DNA of 64,000 nucleotides. Source: an uncultured Flavobacteriales bacterium (lineage in GTDB: Bacteria; Bacteroidota; Bacteroidia; Flavobacteriales_G; Salibacteraceae). This document shows positions 54,442 through 62,877 of the stretch, in pieces; within the stretch, counting starts at the first letter, position 1, and each line of letters begins with the position of its first letter. The stretch lies in assembly GCA_913062955.1 (NCBI GenBank), contig CAJXZP010000011.1, positions 1-64,000 of the forward strand. Direction: 5' to 3'. Both the position numbers and the translations under genes were made by a program. The notes beneath the pieces are model-generated. The model had not been told where the DNA came from, searched no databases, and was given only the letters and a program-made list of their open reading frames with translations.

Positions 54442-56208
54442 ATGCAATCAATAAGAAACATAGCAATTATTGCTCACGTAGATCACGGGAAAACTACATT
54501 GATGGATAAAATCATCCACGAATGTCAGGCAATGGGTGATCACAAGGAAACTGGTGATTTAATTTTAGATAACAATGACCTTGAGCGAGAACGAGGAATT
54601 ACAATTGTTTCTAAAAACGTATCAGTAAATTACAAGGACGTAAAAATCAACTTAATTGACACTCCAGGTCACGCGGATTTTGGTGGGGAAGTGGAACGTG
54701 TTTTGAAAATGGCTGATGGTGTATTGTTATTAGTAGATGCATTTGAAGGGGCTATGCCTCAAACACGTTTTGTTTTAAGTAAAGCTTTAGAGTTAGGTTT
54801 GAAACCAATCGTTGTAGTAAATAAAGTAGATAAAGAAAACTGTACGCCTGATGTGGTGCATGAGCAAGTTTTTGATTTGATGTTTAACCTAGAAGCTACC
54901 GAAGATCAATTAGATTTCACTACGCTTTACGGTTCCTCAAAACAGGGATGGATGAGTACGGATCATACGATTAAAACAGATAATATTCGTCCATTAATGG
55001 ATGCTATTATTGATGTGATTCCTGAATCTCCTTATAGAGAGGGAACTCCTCAAATGCAGATTACATCTTTGGATTTCTCTTCATTCGTGGGGCGTATTGC
55101 CATTGGACGTGTTTTCAGAGGAGATTTAGAAGAAGGTAAGGATTACATGTTATGTAAGAAAGACGGGACGAAGAAAAAAGTTAGAATTAAAGAATTACAG
55201 GAATTTGTAGGTCTTGGAAAATCAAAAATTTCTAAAGTTCGTTCGGGTGATATTTGTGCGGTTGTAGGAATAGATGGATTTGAAATTGGGGATACGATTG
55301 CCGATTTGACGGAGCCAGAAGAATTGAAACGTATTTCTATTGATGAACCTACAATGAGTATGTTGTTTACTATTAACAACTCTCCATTCTTTGGTAAAGA
55401 AGGTAAGTTTGTTACTTCTCGTCACCTAAGAGATCGTTTGTTTAAAGAAACGGAAAAAAACTTAGCATTACGTGTTGAGGAAACAGATACGGAAGATAAA
55501 TTCAACGTTTTTGGTAGAGGAGTTCTGCATTTATCAGTACTTATTGAAACCATGCGTAGAGAAGGGTATGAGCTTCAAGTAGGAAAACCTCAAGTAATTG
55601 TTAAAGAAATTGACGGTGTAAAATGTGAGCCATATGAAGTGATGGTTATTGATGTACCGGAAGAATCTTCAAGTAAAGCCATTAACTTGGTGACCCAACG
55701 TAAAGGGGATTTAATGATCATGGAACCTAAGGGTGATTTACAGCATTTAGAGTTCTATATCCCTTCGAGGGGGATTATTGGTTTACGTAACTTAATGTTA
55801 ACGGCAACCTCTGGTCAAGCAATCATGACTCACCGTTTTAAGGAGTTTGCTCCTCATAAAGGTAATATCGTTGCACGTAGTAAAGGTGCTTTCATTTCAA
55901 TGGAACAAGGTGCGGCCACTTCATTTGCACTAAATAAATTGCAAGATAGAGGGTCCTTCTTTGTAGAAGCAGGGGATGTTATCTATAAAGGTCAAGTTGT
56001 AGGAGAACACTCTAGAGACAATGATTTAGAGATTAACTTGGTGAAAGGAAAACAATTAACCAACATGCGTAAATCTGGAACGGATGATGCCATGAAAATT
56101 GCTCCGAAAATCTTATTCTCTTTAGAAGAAGCGATGGAATATATTAAGGATGATGAGTACTTAGAAGTGACTCCGCTTAGTTTAAGAATGAGAAAAATTA
56201 AGTTCTAG
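54442..56208 (+). CDS. typA: Ribosome-associated GTPase TypA/BipA
   Basis: 588 residues. G1 HVDHGKTTL, effector loop RERGITIVSKN, G3 DTPGHADFGGEVER, G4 NKVDKENC, then domain 2, the EF-G-like III and V domains and the TypA C-terminal region (RSKGAFISMEQGAATSFAL, LREKIRQ-type replaced by SGTDDAMKIAPK). It binds the 70S ribosome and helps 50S assembly at low temperature. Single gene between its promoter and a bidirectional terminator. Confidence 0.98.
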   Translation: MQSIRNIAIIAHVDHGKTTLMDKIIHECQAMGDHKETGDLILDNNDLERERGITIVSKNVSVNYKDVKINLIDTPGHADFGGEVERVLKMADGVLLLVDAFEGAMPQTRFVLSKALELGLKPIVVVNKVDKENCTPDVVHEQVFDLMFNLEATEDQLDFTTLYGSSKQGWMSTDHTIKTDNIRPLMDAIIDVIPESPYREGTPQMQITSLDFSSFVGRIAIGRVFRGDLEEGKDYMLCKKDGTKKKVRIKELQEFVGLGKSKISKVRSGDICAVVGIDGFEIGDTIADLTEPEELKRISIDEPTMSMLFTINNSPFFGKEGKFVTSRHLRDRLFKETEKNLALRVEETDTEDKFNVFGRGVLHLSVLIETMRREGYELQVGKPQVIVKEIDGVKCEPYEVMVIDVPEESSSKAINLVTQRKGDLMIMEPKGDLQHLEFYIPSRGIIGLRNLMLTATSGQAIMTHRFKEFAPHKGNIVARSKGAFISMEQGAATSFALNKLQDRGSFFVEAGDVIYKGQVVGEHSRDNDLEINLVKGKQLTNMRKSGTDDAMKIAPKILFSLEEAMEYIKDDEYLEVTPLSLRMRKIKF

Positions 56209-56223
56209 AAATATTTATTACTC

Positions 56224-56263
56224 AAAAAAAATCCGATGAAGAAATTCATCGGATTTTTTTTTG
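56224..56263 (+). terminator. Bidirectional terminator after typA
   Basis: AAATCCGATGAA / TTCATCGGATTT stem with a GAAA loop and a T run on both strands. Shared with the convergent twin-lipoprotein gene. Confidence 0.92.
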
Positions 56264-56274
56264 AGTCATTTTAT

Positions 56275-57093
56275 TTAGTTACGTCTAGAATATACCTGTA
56301 AGCCTTTCTTAGTACTTGTAATGTCATAAATGATATACAGTTGACCCGTGCTTTGGCTGCACGAGATATACATTTCGCCATTCTTTTCCTTCATTTCAGT
56401 CCAGCCCTCATATTGGAAAATTTTCACGTTTTCTGAGGTGTGAAGTAACCGATCACAACTGTATTGGTTGAATACCATGGGAGGAATGAAAGAACCGTAT
56501 AGGATGTTAGGCGAGTTTTTACACATTAGCTGACCTTCATCTATATGCATGCTTAAGTCTTTACCAAAGTGAATGGAATTATCCTTTTCGCAGTTATTAG
56601 AGGTGACCCAATTTGATTTCCATTCAGCCGAGCCTACTGCTGACTTGGAATATTCTTCTAGGGTATTCGAAAGTTCCCAAGAAGTGTTTGCCAATAATCC
56701 CATGTTACTGGGTTCTACGTTTTGGATCGTTCTATTTCCTAGAGGTAAATGAATCATCGGATAAATTCCCTTTTCAACATCTCTAATGTTCCAATTGCTT
56801 GTATCGTATTTTTCGACAAAAATGTAATAATCCCCTTCTTCGAAAATTTTTGCGCTCTTAAATTCACCTATCAAATCAGACTTCATGGTTGCCACTACAT
56901 GTAGGCCAGTCAGCCAATCGTCCGGGTTATTGAAAACCTCCACTTTCGCGTTTACCACTGGAGAACCGGTAGGGTCGAGCACAATGCCCTCTATCTTATA
57001 GAACTCTTTTTTGGAACATGAAGTTATGATTACTGGAATGGATAGGAATAGCGCACCTAATATAATGGTGATTGTTGAAGGTAGTGACTTCAT
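56275..57093 (-). CDS. Lipoprotein with carboxypeptidase-regulatory-like domain, twin 1
   Basis: 272 residues. Lipobox T-S-C (Cys26), then a CarboxypepD_reg-like beta domain (~33-110: IEGIVLDPTGSPVVNAKVEVF; SDLIGEFKSAKIFEEGDYYI), then a second beta domain (~130-270) with paired Cys (NNCEKDN, QLMCKNS, YSCDRLL, ISCSQST) and a lipocalin-like strand pattern (WELSNTLEEYSK ... MYISCSQSTGQLYIIYDI). No function known to me. Its neighbour at 57227 is a close paralogue of the same length, so this is a tandem duplication. Transcribed away from the sigma factor gene. Confidence 0.8.
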   Translation of the reverse strand: MKSLPSTITIILGALFLSIPVIITSCSKKEFYKIEGIVLDPTGSPVVNAKVEVFNNPDDWLTGLHVVATMKSDLIGEFKSAKIFEEGDYYIFVEKYDTSNWNIRDVEKGIYPMIHLPLGNRTIQNVEPSNMGLLANTSWELSNTLEEYSKSAVGSAEWKSNWVTSNNCEKDNSIHFGKDLSMHIDEGQLMCKNSPNILYGSFIPPMVFNQYSCDRLLHTSENVKIFQYEGWTEMKEKNGEMYISCSQSTGQLYIIYDITSTKKGLQVYSRRN

Positions 57094-57226
57094 GGTAGTG
57101 TGTTTAGTACCACGAAATTACGTTGTAGGTTTAGATTTTATTTTGTAATAGTTTGCAAAATGTACGACTATAACGTCAAGTAATGATACAATACGCTATT
57201 GGGTCATTTTATTAAAATAGATGTTC

Positions 57227-58045
57227 TTATCTCGATCGAGTATACACTTCCAATACCTTAAGACCATTATCTCCAGTATATAGAATGTAGGTTTGTCCGA
57301 CTGAGGAATTACAACTTAGATACATTTTGGCCCCTTTGGCCTCCATTTCTGGCCAATTGGAATATTCAAATTGCTTCACGGGAATTTTGGTAAATGGTAA
57401 AGTCTCACATCCTAATATGTTAAAGATCATTGGAGGAACAAAAGTTCCAATTATTTCTGTCGCATTCCCTCTACATACGGTGGCTCCTTCAGAAAAACGC
57501 ATGGATAAATCTTTATTGAAAAATAACTGGTTATCACGTTTACAATTATTTATTCCTGACCAAATGGACTGCCACTCTACCGCAGTAGCTCCAGGCTTGG
57601 TGAATTCTCGGTGTACATTCGTTAATTTCCAAGCAGTTTCAGCCATAGCTGACATATTATTAAACTCAATGGTATGGGTAAGGTCCGTTTCTTCAGGTAC
57701 CGTAATTTGGGGATATATTCCTTGTTCTACTTTTCTGATTTCCCAGTTGCTAGAGTCATATTTTTCAATGAAAATATAGTATTCTCCAGCTTCGTAAATC
57801 GCCTCAGATTCGAATCTTCCCGAAAGGTCAGTTACCATGGTGGTAAGAACATTAAGTCCCGTGAGCCAATCTTCTGCATTTCTGAAAATCTCCACTTTGG
57901 CTCCAGAAATTTGAGTGTTGTCCACACTGACTACGTTTCCAGTAAATGCTACAGATTCTTCCTTCTTATTACAAGAAGAAAATGAGACAATCAATAGCGT
58001 TGGTATTGAAAGAAAAATTAGCTGTAAGAATACCTTTAATTTCAT
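57227..58045 (-). CDS. Lipoprotein with carboxypeptidase-regulatory-like domain, twin 2
   Basis: 272 residues, the same as twin 1, with the same order of features: lipobox F-S-S-C, FTGNVVSVDNTQISGAKVEIFR, DLSGRFESEAIYEAGEYYIF, SNWEIRKVEQGIYPQI, then a domain with AETAWKLTNVHREFTK and the matching Cys (NNCKRDN, ATVCRGN, LGCETLP, YLSCNSS). The mature parts are clearly homologous by eye while the DNA is diverged. It is 133 nt upstream of twin 1, same strand, and divergent from the ECF sigma operon with a 285-nt gap. Confidence 0.8.
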   Translation of the reverse strand: MKLKVFLQLIFLSIPTLLIVSFSSCNKKEESVAFTGNVVSVDNTQISGAKVEIFRNAEDWLTGLNVLTTMVTDLSGRFESEAIYEAGEYYIFIEKYDSSNWEIRKVEQGIYPQITVPEETDLTHTIEFNNMSAMAETAWKLTNVHREFTKPGATAVEWQSIWSGINNCKRDNQLFFNKDLSMRFSEGATVCRGNATEIIGTFVPPMIFNILGCETLPFTKIPVKQFEYSNWPEMEAKGAKMYLSCNSSVGQTYILYTGDNGLKVLEVYTRSR

Positions 58046-58226
58046 GCTGCAATATTAGTTGTTATAATAAGTGAGTGAAAAAATTTCATCCCATTATTAT
58101 CAATACAACAACAAAAACTATAACTATTTGGTCAAAAACCACTAATCGTAGCTTTTTTTCGAATTTTGGATGAAAAAACGTGTAAATGTTGGACGCTTTT
58201 TTCCATCCATGATTTTATGATCTTAG

Positions 58227-58234
58227 TATATTTG
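58227..58234 (+). promoter_or_regulatory. -7 promoter box 1 of the sigma factor operon
   Basis: TATATTTG, exact TAnnTTTG, about 96 nt before the sigma factor ATG. Confidence 0.55.
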
Positions 58235-58250
58235 AAAGGAATTAGGCCCC

Positions 58251-58258
58251 TATATTTG
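58251..58258 (+). promoter_or_regulatory. -7 promoter box 2 of the sigma factor operon
   Basis: A second identical TATATTTG, 24 nt downstream of the first and 72 nt before the ATG. Tandem start sites are possible. Confidence 0.55.
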
Positions 58259-58271
58259 AACATTATTTCTG

Positions 58272-58294
58272 GAGGGTTAGGCAACCTTCTTTTT
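58272..58294 (+). promoter_or_regulatory. Terminator-like hairpin in the sigma factor leader
   Basis: GAGGGTT, a four-base AGGC loop and AACCTTC pair over 7 bp (one G-U), followed by five T, all inside the 5' leader. It has the form of a weak intrinsic terminator and could attenuate the operon. Confidence 0.45.
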
Positions 58295-58330
58295 AAAAAA
58301 TGCATCTATAAGTAGAACCTGAGAAGTGGA

Positions 58331-58870
58331 ATGACAGAGGAAGAATTAATTAAAGCATGTAAACAAAATAATGCACGTGCTCAAAAGCTATTTTTCGAGA
58401 GGTACTCGCCAAGATTAATGGGAGTTTGTATCAGATACTCTAATAGCCAGGATGAGGCCAATGACATGCTTCAAGATGGGTTCATAAAGATCTTTCAAAA
58501 GTTAGGCTCATTTAATGGGACAGGATCCTTCGAAGGTTGGATGCATAGAACTATGTCGAACACCTGTTTAGATAATATTCGAAAAAATAAGAAGTTTAAA
58601 TTTGGTGTGGAAATTGAAAATGCGGAAAGTGAAGTTCATGTTCCTGAAAATGCGCTTTCCGAAATAAGAACCAAAGAGCTTTTGGAACTAATCGCAAGAT
58701 TACCAGAAGGGTATAGAATAGTTTTTAACATGTTTGCCATTGAGGGTTATGGACACAAGGAAATTGCAGATGAACTTGGGATTACAGAAAACACTTCTAA
58801 ATCTCAATATAGAAAAGCAAGACTTTGGCTACAGAAAGAATTAGTGGAATTGGATAAAATATTACAATAG
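58331..58870 (+). CDS. ECF-type RNA polymerase sigma factor
   Basis: 179 residues. Sigma region 2 (~20-90: FFERYSPRLMGVCIRYSN, DEANDMLQDGFIKIFQKL, FEGWMHRTMSNTCLDNIRK) and region 4 (~115-172: ARLPEGYRIVFNMFAIEGY, GHKEIADELGITENTSKSQ) with no region 3 and no extra domain. It directs RNA polymerase to a regulon in response to an envelope signal. Its TAG overlaps the GTG of the next gene by one base, the usual coupling of an ECF sigma factor to its anti-sigma factor. Confidence 0.93.
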   Translation: MTEEELIKACKQNNARAQKLFFERYSPRLMGVCIRYSNSQDEANDMLQDGFIKIFQKLGSFNGTGSFEGWMHRTMSNTCLDNIRKNKKFKFGVEIENAESEVHVPENALSEIRTKELLELIARLPEGYRIVFNMFAIEGYGHKEIADELGITENTSKSQYRKARLWLQKELVELDKILQ

Positions 58871-59997
58871 TGGAAGAAAGCGATAACATAAAAAAACTCT
58901 TTAAGGAGAGGTTTGAGTCTTTTGAGGCTCCCGTTGATCCAAAATTATGGAGCGGTATCGAATCAGCTATCAGTGGCTCTGCCCCTATAGCTGGTGCGTC
59001 AATACTATCTACTAAGGCTATTATTTCCTTGGTGGTGGCTGCTACGGTTGTGGCAACTATTGCTACCATTTCTTTAACGGATGGGGTAAAGGATAGGAAT
59101 ATTAACACCCCAATTGCTATTGAAAATGAAATTATTGAACGGAATACGATTTCGGATGAAAATATTGAAAATGTATTATCTGTTGAAGGGGATGACTCCA
59201 ATAACCGAATTACTCCAGTTGAACCAGAAGTTTCCAATGGATCGGTTACCATGGAAAAGAAAGATTCAAATAATGATCTCATTAGGAATACTTCTAAAAA
59301 TAATGAATTAGCGGAAGTGGAATCTGGAAAGGAAGAATCTCTGGTGGAAGAAGTTAATTCTCAGGAAATACGAAGTGAAGTAAGTATTTCAGATGTTAAT
59401 AAGGATACCGAAATTATTAGTAATGCTCCAAAAACAATTATTGTTAAGGATCAATCACGAGTTGAGGCTTATCCATCTGGGGGTGTTGCTCCTTTATTCG
59501 TAACCTTTAGTTCAATAGCTGAGATTCAGGATATCAAATGGAAATTTGATGATGGCACGGAAAGTACAGCGTTAAATCCTACACATGAATTTACAGAACC
59601 TGGAATTTATTTTGTCACCATGTTGGCCAAATTAAAAGATGGTTCGGTGGTTATGGATAAGGCCGTAATTCAGGTGAAAGAGGATCTTAGAGAAAAAGAG
59701 AATTCTTATGCGGTTTCTGAAATAAAGGTGCATAATATTATTACTCCGAATGGAGATGGTAGTAACGATGAGTTAATTGTGGAGATGAAAGGAATTCACT
59801 CTTATTCGATCTCTATATACTCCAAAGGAGGACAATTAGTTTACCAAAGTGAAAACCCAATGCAAAACTGGGATGGGACTAATTTGAATGGAAGTAGAGT
59901 TTTGGATGGCACTTACTTTTACTTAATTAATGCGTTAGGTGAAGATCAAAAAGTATATAGTCCTAAAGGATATATTACAGTAAGAGGTTCCAGATAA
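58870..59997 (+). CDS. Putative anti-sigma factor with PKD domain and T9SS type B sorting domain
   Basis: 375 residues from GTG. Residues 1-45 are cytoplasmic and helical (IKKLFKERFESFEAPVDPK, then LWSGIESAI) in the way of Bacteroidota anti-sigma factors. One membrane helix follows at 49-68. An acidic, Asn/Ser-rich linker (~72-195) leads to a PKD domain (~197-270: VEAYPSGGVAPLFVTFSS, KWKFDDGTES, HEFTEPGIYFV). A gliding-motility type B sorting domain closes the protein (~286-375: NIITPNGDGSNDELIVEMK, WDGTNLNGS, GTYFYLI, KGYITVR). A T9SS signal on a membrane-anchored protein is unexpected. It is coupled to the ECF sigma gene. Anti-sigma activity is inferred from position and N-terminus. Confidence 0.8.
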   Translation: MEESDNIKKLFKERFESFEAPVDPKLWSGIESAISGSAPIAGASILSTKAIISLVVAATVVATIATISLTDGVKDRNINTPIAIENEIIERNTISDENIENVLSVEGDDSNNRITPVEPEVSNGSVTMEKKDSNNDLIRNTSKNNELAEVESGKEESLVEEVNSQEIRSEVSISDVNKDTEIISNAPKTIIVKDQSRVEAYPSGGVAPLFVTFSSIAEIQDIKWKFDDGTESTALNPTHEFTEPGIYFVTMLAKLKDGSVVMDKAVIQVKEDLREKENSYAVSEIKVHNIITPNGDGSNDELIVEMKGIHSYSISIYSKGGQLVYQSENPMQNWDGTNLNGSRVLDGTYFYLINALGEDQKVYSPKGYITVRGSR

Positions 59998-60425
59998 GTC
60001 TAAATATAGCTCGGTGAGAAATACGGTTATTAGGGGTATGGCTGTCTAATCTGAAAAAAAAACAACCCTTTAGGATAACAAAATTATAAACCTATATCAT
60101 TAATTTGATATAGGTTTTTTTTTGGCGCAACCCGAGGGTTTTAGGATGGATTAAATGGTTCGTTTACTACATGATGAGGTTAGGATGTGTTTGGAATAGG
60201 GAAGGGGATTCTCCTCTTTGTTTAGGGATCAGAGAACCGGAAAGGAAAAATAAATCTGGCCTCAAAAAAAGGGGAGGTAAATTTTACCAAAGGGTTTCTT
60301 ATAAATTTGAAATAGTCCTTTGTTGGTAACAAAGGCTACCTGAAATATAATTAAACTACTGTAACAGGATCGTATTTAAATATCGTTTAGTTGGGTGTTT
60401 CGTTATGGAGGTTGCAAATGGAACC
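59998..60425. other. Gene-free region between convergent genes
   Basis: Holds the terminator at 60089-60123. Apart from an A7-GGGGAGG stretch near 60265-60280 I see nothing I can name. Confidence 0.5.
60089..60123 (+). terminator. Terminator of the sigma factor operon
   Basis: AAACCTATATCA / TGATATAGGTTT perfect 12-bp stem, TTAATT loop, nine T. Confidence 0.92.
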
Positions 60426-60911
60426 TTAGTTTTCCATCCTCTTTCTCGTGAATATTGCGACTATTGCGGTGGTCAAAACCCCCATTACCAGGGAGCCAAT
60501 AAATCCTTGAACAATATAATTATTAAGTTTGAAAAAATCCTGAGCCTCTTCTTTATTCATTTCGCCACTTTCAACAGTATAGTTAATGGCATTCGTAAAA
60601 TAATCGGGTGTTATAATTGTGGAAGTGATATATTGCGAAAATGGGATAAGTAGAGCAATAATTAGGGTGATAATTGATCCTGAAATAAACCCGTGTTTAT
60701 AGGTCATTATTCCCCGATAATAATTTTTTCTTTTGTCGAGTAGGGCCAAAACATATATAAGAATTGCGGGTATGGCAATAAAGTTGGTATACATCGCATG
60801 TTTTGAAATATGTTCATCGTGAAGACCGAAAAGTCGTTCCATAAACATCCAAATCAAGCCCATTAGAATAAAAATGAAAGCCCACTTTATTTCAATTTTA
60901 ATTTTATTCAT
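60426..60911 (-). CDS. DUF4199 membrane protein
   Basis: 161 residues from the ATG at 60911; the frame extends upstream, but that part has no membrane features. Four helices: KWAFIFILMGLIWMFMERLF, FIAIPAILIYVLALL, GFISGSIITLIIALLIPF and a C-terminal FIGSLVMGVLTTAIVAIF, with the conserved 'YF' segment (PDYFTNAINYTV). DUF4199 is a Bacteroidota membrane family of unknown function. It follows the GDCCVxC gene by 79 nt on the same strand and may belong to the mer-like operon. Confidence 0.85.
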   Translation of the reverse strand: MNKIKIEIKWAFIFILMGLIWMFMERLFGLHDEHISKHAMYTNFIAIPAILIYVLALLDKRKNYYRGIMTYKHGFISGSIITLIIALLIPFSQYITSTIITPDYFTNAINYTVESGEMNKEEAQDFFKLNNYIVQGFIGSLVMGVLTTAIVAIFTRKRMEN

Positions 60912-60990
60912 CCTTCTTTTTTTGGGGATATATGGACCAATGTATGTGGTTCTAATCCTATTTTTATTTGGAGCTAATATAAGAGCAAAA

Positions 60991-61212
60991 TTAAGAAGAT
61001 GGTGTGTTTCCACAACTTTTGTTTTCTTGGATAGGGGGACAGGGAACGGTTCCATAGGAACAATAAACGCAACAATCTCCTTCCTTGGGTTTTACAACGG
61101 TGTTACAATGCTCACATTTATAGAAAAATTGACACGCATTAGTTGGCATTTCTTCTTCTTTTTTATATCCACATTCGGGGCAGGTAATTTCTGATTTTAG
61201 TTGGACTTTCAT
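60991..61212 (-). CDS. GDCCVxC domain protein
   Basis: 73 residues. An N-terminal zinc-ribbon-like pair (CPECG at 11-15, YKCEHC at 32-36) and the signature GDCCVYCSYGTVPCPP (45-60) match the family named for GDCCVxC, some members of which carry selenocysteine. Here all positions are Cys codons. The family is commonly encoded beside mercury transport genes. Its ATG overlaps the merTP stop by 4 nt, which fits a shared task in binding Hg(II) or another thiophilic metal in the cytoplasm. Confidence 0.85.
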   Translation of the reverse strand: MKVQLKSEITCPECGYKKEEEMPTNACQFFYKCEHCNTVVKPKEGDCCVYCSYGTVPCPPIQENKSCGNTPSS

Positions 61213-61817
61213 TCGTTTTCTTTGTTGTCGATTACTTTGTAGCCGGTAGCGTTAATGGCTTTCTCTATTTCGTTTACATTGGTTTTGGTTTTGGTTTTGT
61301 CAAATTCAATGATTACCATCTTATTTTCGTACAAAACTTGTGTGTTTACAATTCCGTTAAGTTTATTTACCGAGTGATAAATATGTTCTTCGCAACTGAT
61401 ACAGGTCATTCCACTGACTCTAAATAAAGTGGATTGAAGGTCTGATTTGTTAATTTCGCTTATGGCCTTTTCTGTATTTCCATAAAAATTATTGGAAAAG
61501 TATGGAAAAGCTAACATCATAATTGCCGTTGCAGTGATAATTCCTAAAAATGATTTGGATTGGAAAAAATGAGGGGTTTCATCCGTTTCACATTCACAAT
61601 CCGAAATTTCAGGTGCTTTAAGTTTTTGATACCAACCAAACCCAAGAACCAAAATTGTCATTCCAATTAAATAGGGCCTGAAAGGTGCGATCCAGGAGAA
61701 TGTGGAGGCTACCCCACTTGTTCCAGTAATTAGAGCCAATACGGGTGTTATACAGCATAAGGAAGCTGAAATGGCGGTAAGTAAACCGACTCCGATTAAT
61801 CTCTTATCCGTTTTCAT
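61209..61817 (-). CDS. MerT-MerP fusion, mercuric transport protein MerTP
   Basis: 202 residues. The MerT part has three membrane helices with the Cys pair SLCCITP (Cys21-Cys22) in the first and a second cytoplasmic Cys pair (SDCECE, Cys74/76). A C-terminal heavy-metal-associated domain follows (~125-197) with GMTCISC (Cys139/142). It brings Hg(II) across the inner membrane, MerP-like domain first. No merA or merR/arsR is next to it, so detoxification would need a distant reductase, or the pump may handle another metal. An inverted repeat lies just upstream. Confidence 0.88.
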   Translation of the reverse strand: MKTDKRLIGVGLLTAISASLCCITPVLALITGTSGVASTFSWIAPFRPYLIGMTILVLGFGWYQKLKAPEISDCECETDETPHFFQSKSFLGIITATAIMMLAFPYFSNNFYGNTEKAISEINKSDLQSTLFRVSGMTCISCEEHIYHSVNKLNGIVNTQVLYENKMVIIEFDKTKTKTNVNEIEKAINATGYKVIDNKENE

Positions 61818-62136
61818 ATCGATTAATAAAATACATTATTATTCAATAATAGGAAGTAATAATGTTGGAAATCCTACCATCAAGGAGTTAAAAATTGTTA
61901 GCATTCCCTTTCGCAAATTTTAGATTTCGGTCTTTCATTTGTATAGAATAGGAAGAGATGACAGAAATGTTCCGCTTAAGAACCTTACTTAATTCAAAAA
62001 GTTGAAGTTTTATTTCATCCTAAATTTGGTTTTGGATTTTAAATCCTACGCTCTTTCTTACCGTTAAAATCTAATTGTTAGATAATCAAACGATTCATTT
62101 AATTCATAAACGGTGTCTAGGCAAAGATTTATTTCA
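61818..62136. other. Gene-free region between the DUF3667 and merTP genes
   Basis: Apart from the candidate operator next to merTP, AT-rich DNA without a recognisable gene or clear terminator for the DUF3667 gene. Confidence 0.45.
61833..61865. promoter_or_regulatory. Nested inverted repeats, candidate operator of merTP
   Basis: ACATTATTA (61833-61841) and TAATAATGT (61857-61865) are perfect 9-bp arms 15 nt apart. Nested inside is ATTATTCAATAAT (61838-61850), a perfect palindrome of the kind bound by ArsR/SmtB repressors. It sits 16-48 nt upstream of the merTP ATG. Confidence 0.5.
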
Positions 62137-62877
62137 TTACAACTGTTGAATCGCAAAAAGAACAAATAAAATTCCAGAACTAAATACCATAAAAAGAACG
62201 TAGGTTGCAATGGAGCGTATTATATTCATGGTTCGATTTCCTTCTGAGAAAAATTGCCAAAACACCCAAAGGGCATACGCAATAGAAATAAGGAGAGGTA
62301 CTAATTCTAAATAGTCACTTTCGATGAATAATTTGAGGATGATAAATACCGAATAAAATATTGCCTGTTGACCGGTGATATAAGAGTTTAAAACGAAATG
62401 CTCTAGGTAATTTCGCCCCAATCCTTTAAATGAGAGGTAGGAAGCAAAAGAAAAAACGGGTAGAAGAAGCAAGGTTGCATACGCAAAGTTTTCAGAAATC
62501 CAAGTCAAAAACAAGGGCATTTCGAGCCTGCTTTCGGTAGAATTCGAGACCTTTGAAAACCCGGATATAAATTCATTCATCCAAGTATGTTCTCCTACTA
62601 TACGAGAAATGATAAAATAGAGCGTTGAAAATGTAAGTACATAGGCTATGGGTTTAAAGTGACTTTTTCTTTTTCCGTTCAAAAAATCTCTGATGCTGGC
62701 TCCTGGTCTGACCAATAATTCAATAAGGGTGTAAACAAAACCTTTATTGACCTGAAATACGCTACCCGAAATTTCTTTCAAAAAAGTAGCCCGATTGATT
62801 TTACCAACTTTTGAATTTTGCCCACAGTAACTGCAAAAATTCCCCGCCACTATTTGTCCACAGTTTTTACAATTCAT
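62137..62877 (-). CDS. DUF3667 membrane protein with zinc ribbon
   Basis: 246 residues. An N-terminal zinc ribbon CKNCG ... FCSYCGQ (residues 3-20), then the DUF3667 signature (LLVRPGASIRDFLNGKRKSHFKPIAYVLTFSTLYF) and five or six membrane helices to the end. DUF3667 is common in Bacteroidota, with unknown function. The neighbouring merTP gene is on the same strand but 320 nt away, so a link is not shown. Confidence 0.88.
   Translation of the reverse strand: MNCKNCGQIVAGNFCSYCGQNSKVGKINRATFLKEISGSVFQVNKGFVYTLIELLVRPGASIRDFLNGKRKSHFKPIAYVLTFSTLYFIISRIVGEHTWMNEFISGFSKVSNSTESRLEMPLFLTWISENFAYATLLLLPVFSFASYLSFKGLGRNYLEHFVLNSYITGQQAIFYSVFIILKLFIESDYLELVPLLISIAYALWVFWQFFSEGNRTMNIIRSIATYVLFMVFSSGILFVLFAIQQL

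Noticed and set aside
60991-61212. Possible selenocysteine in the GDCCVxC protein
   Set aside because: All signature positions are ordinary Cys codons, and the frame has no internal TGA.
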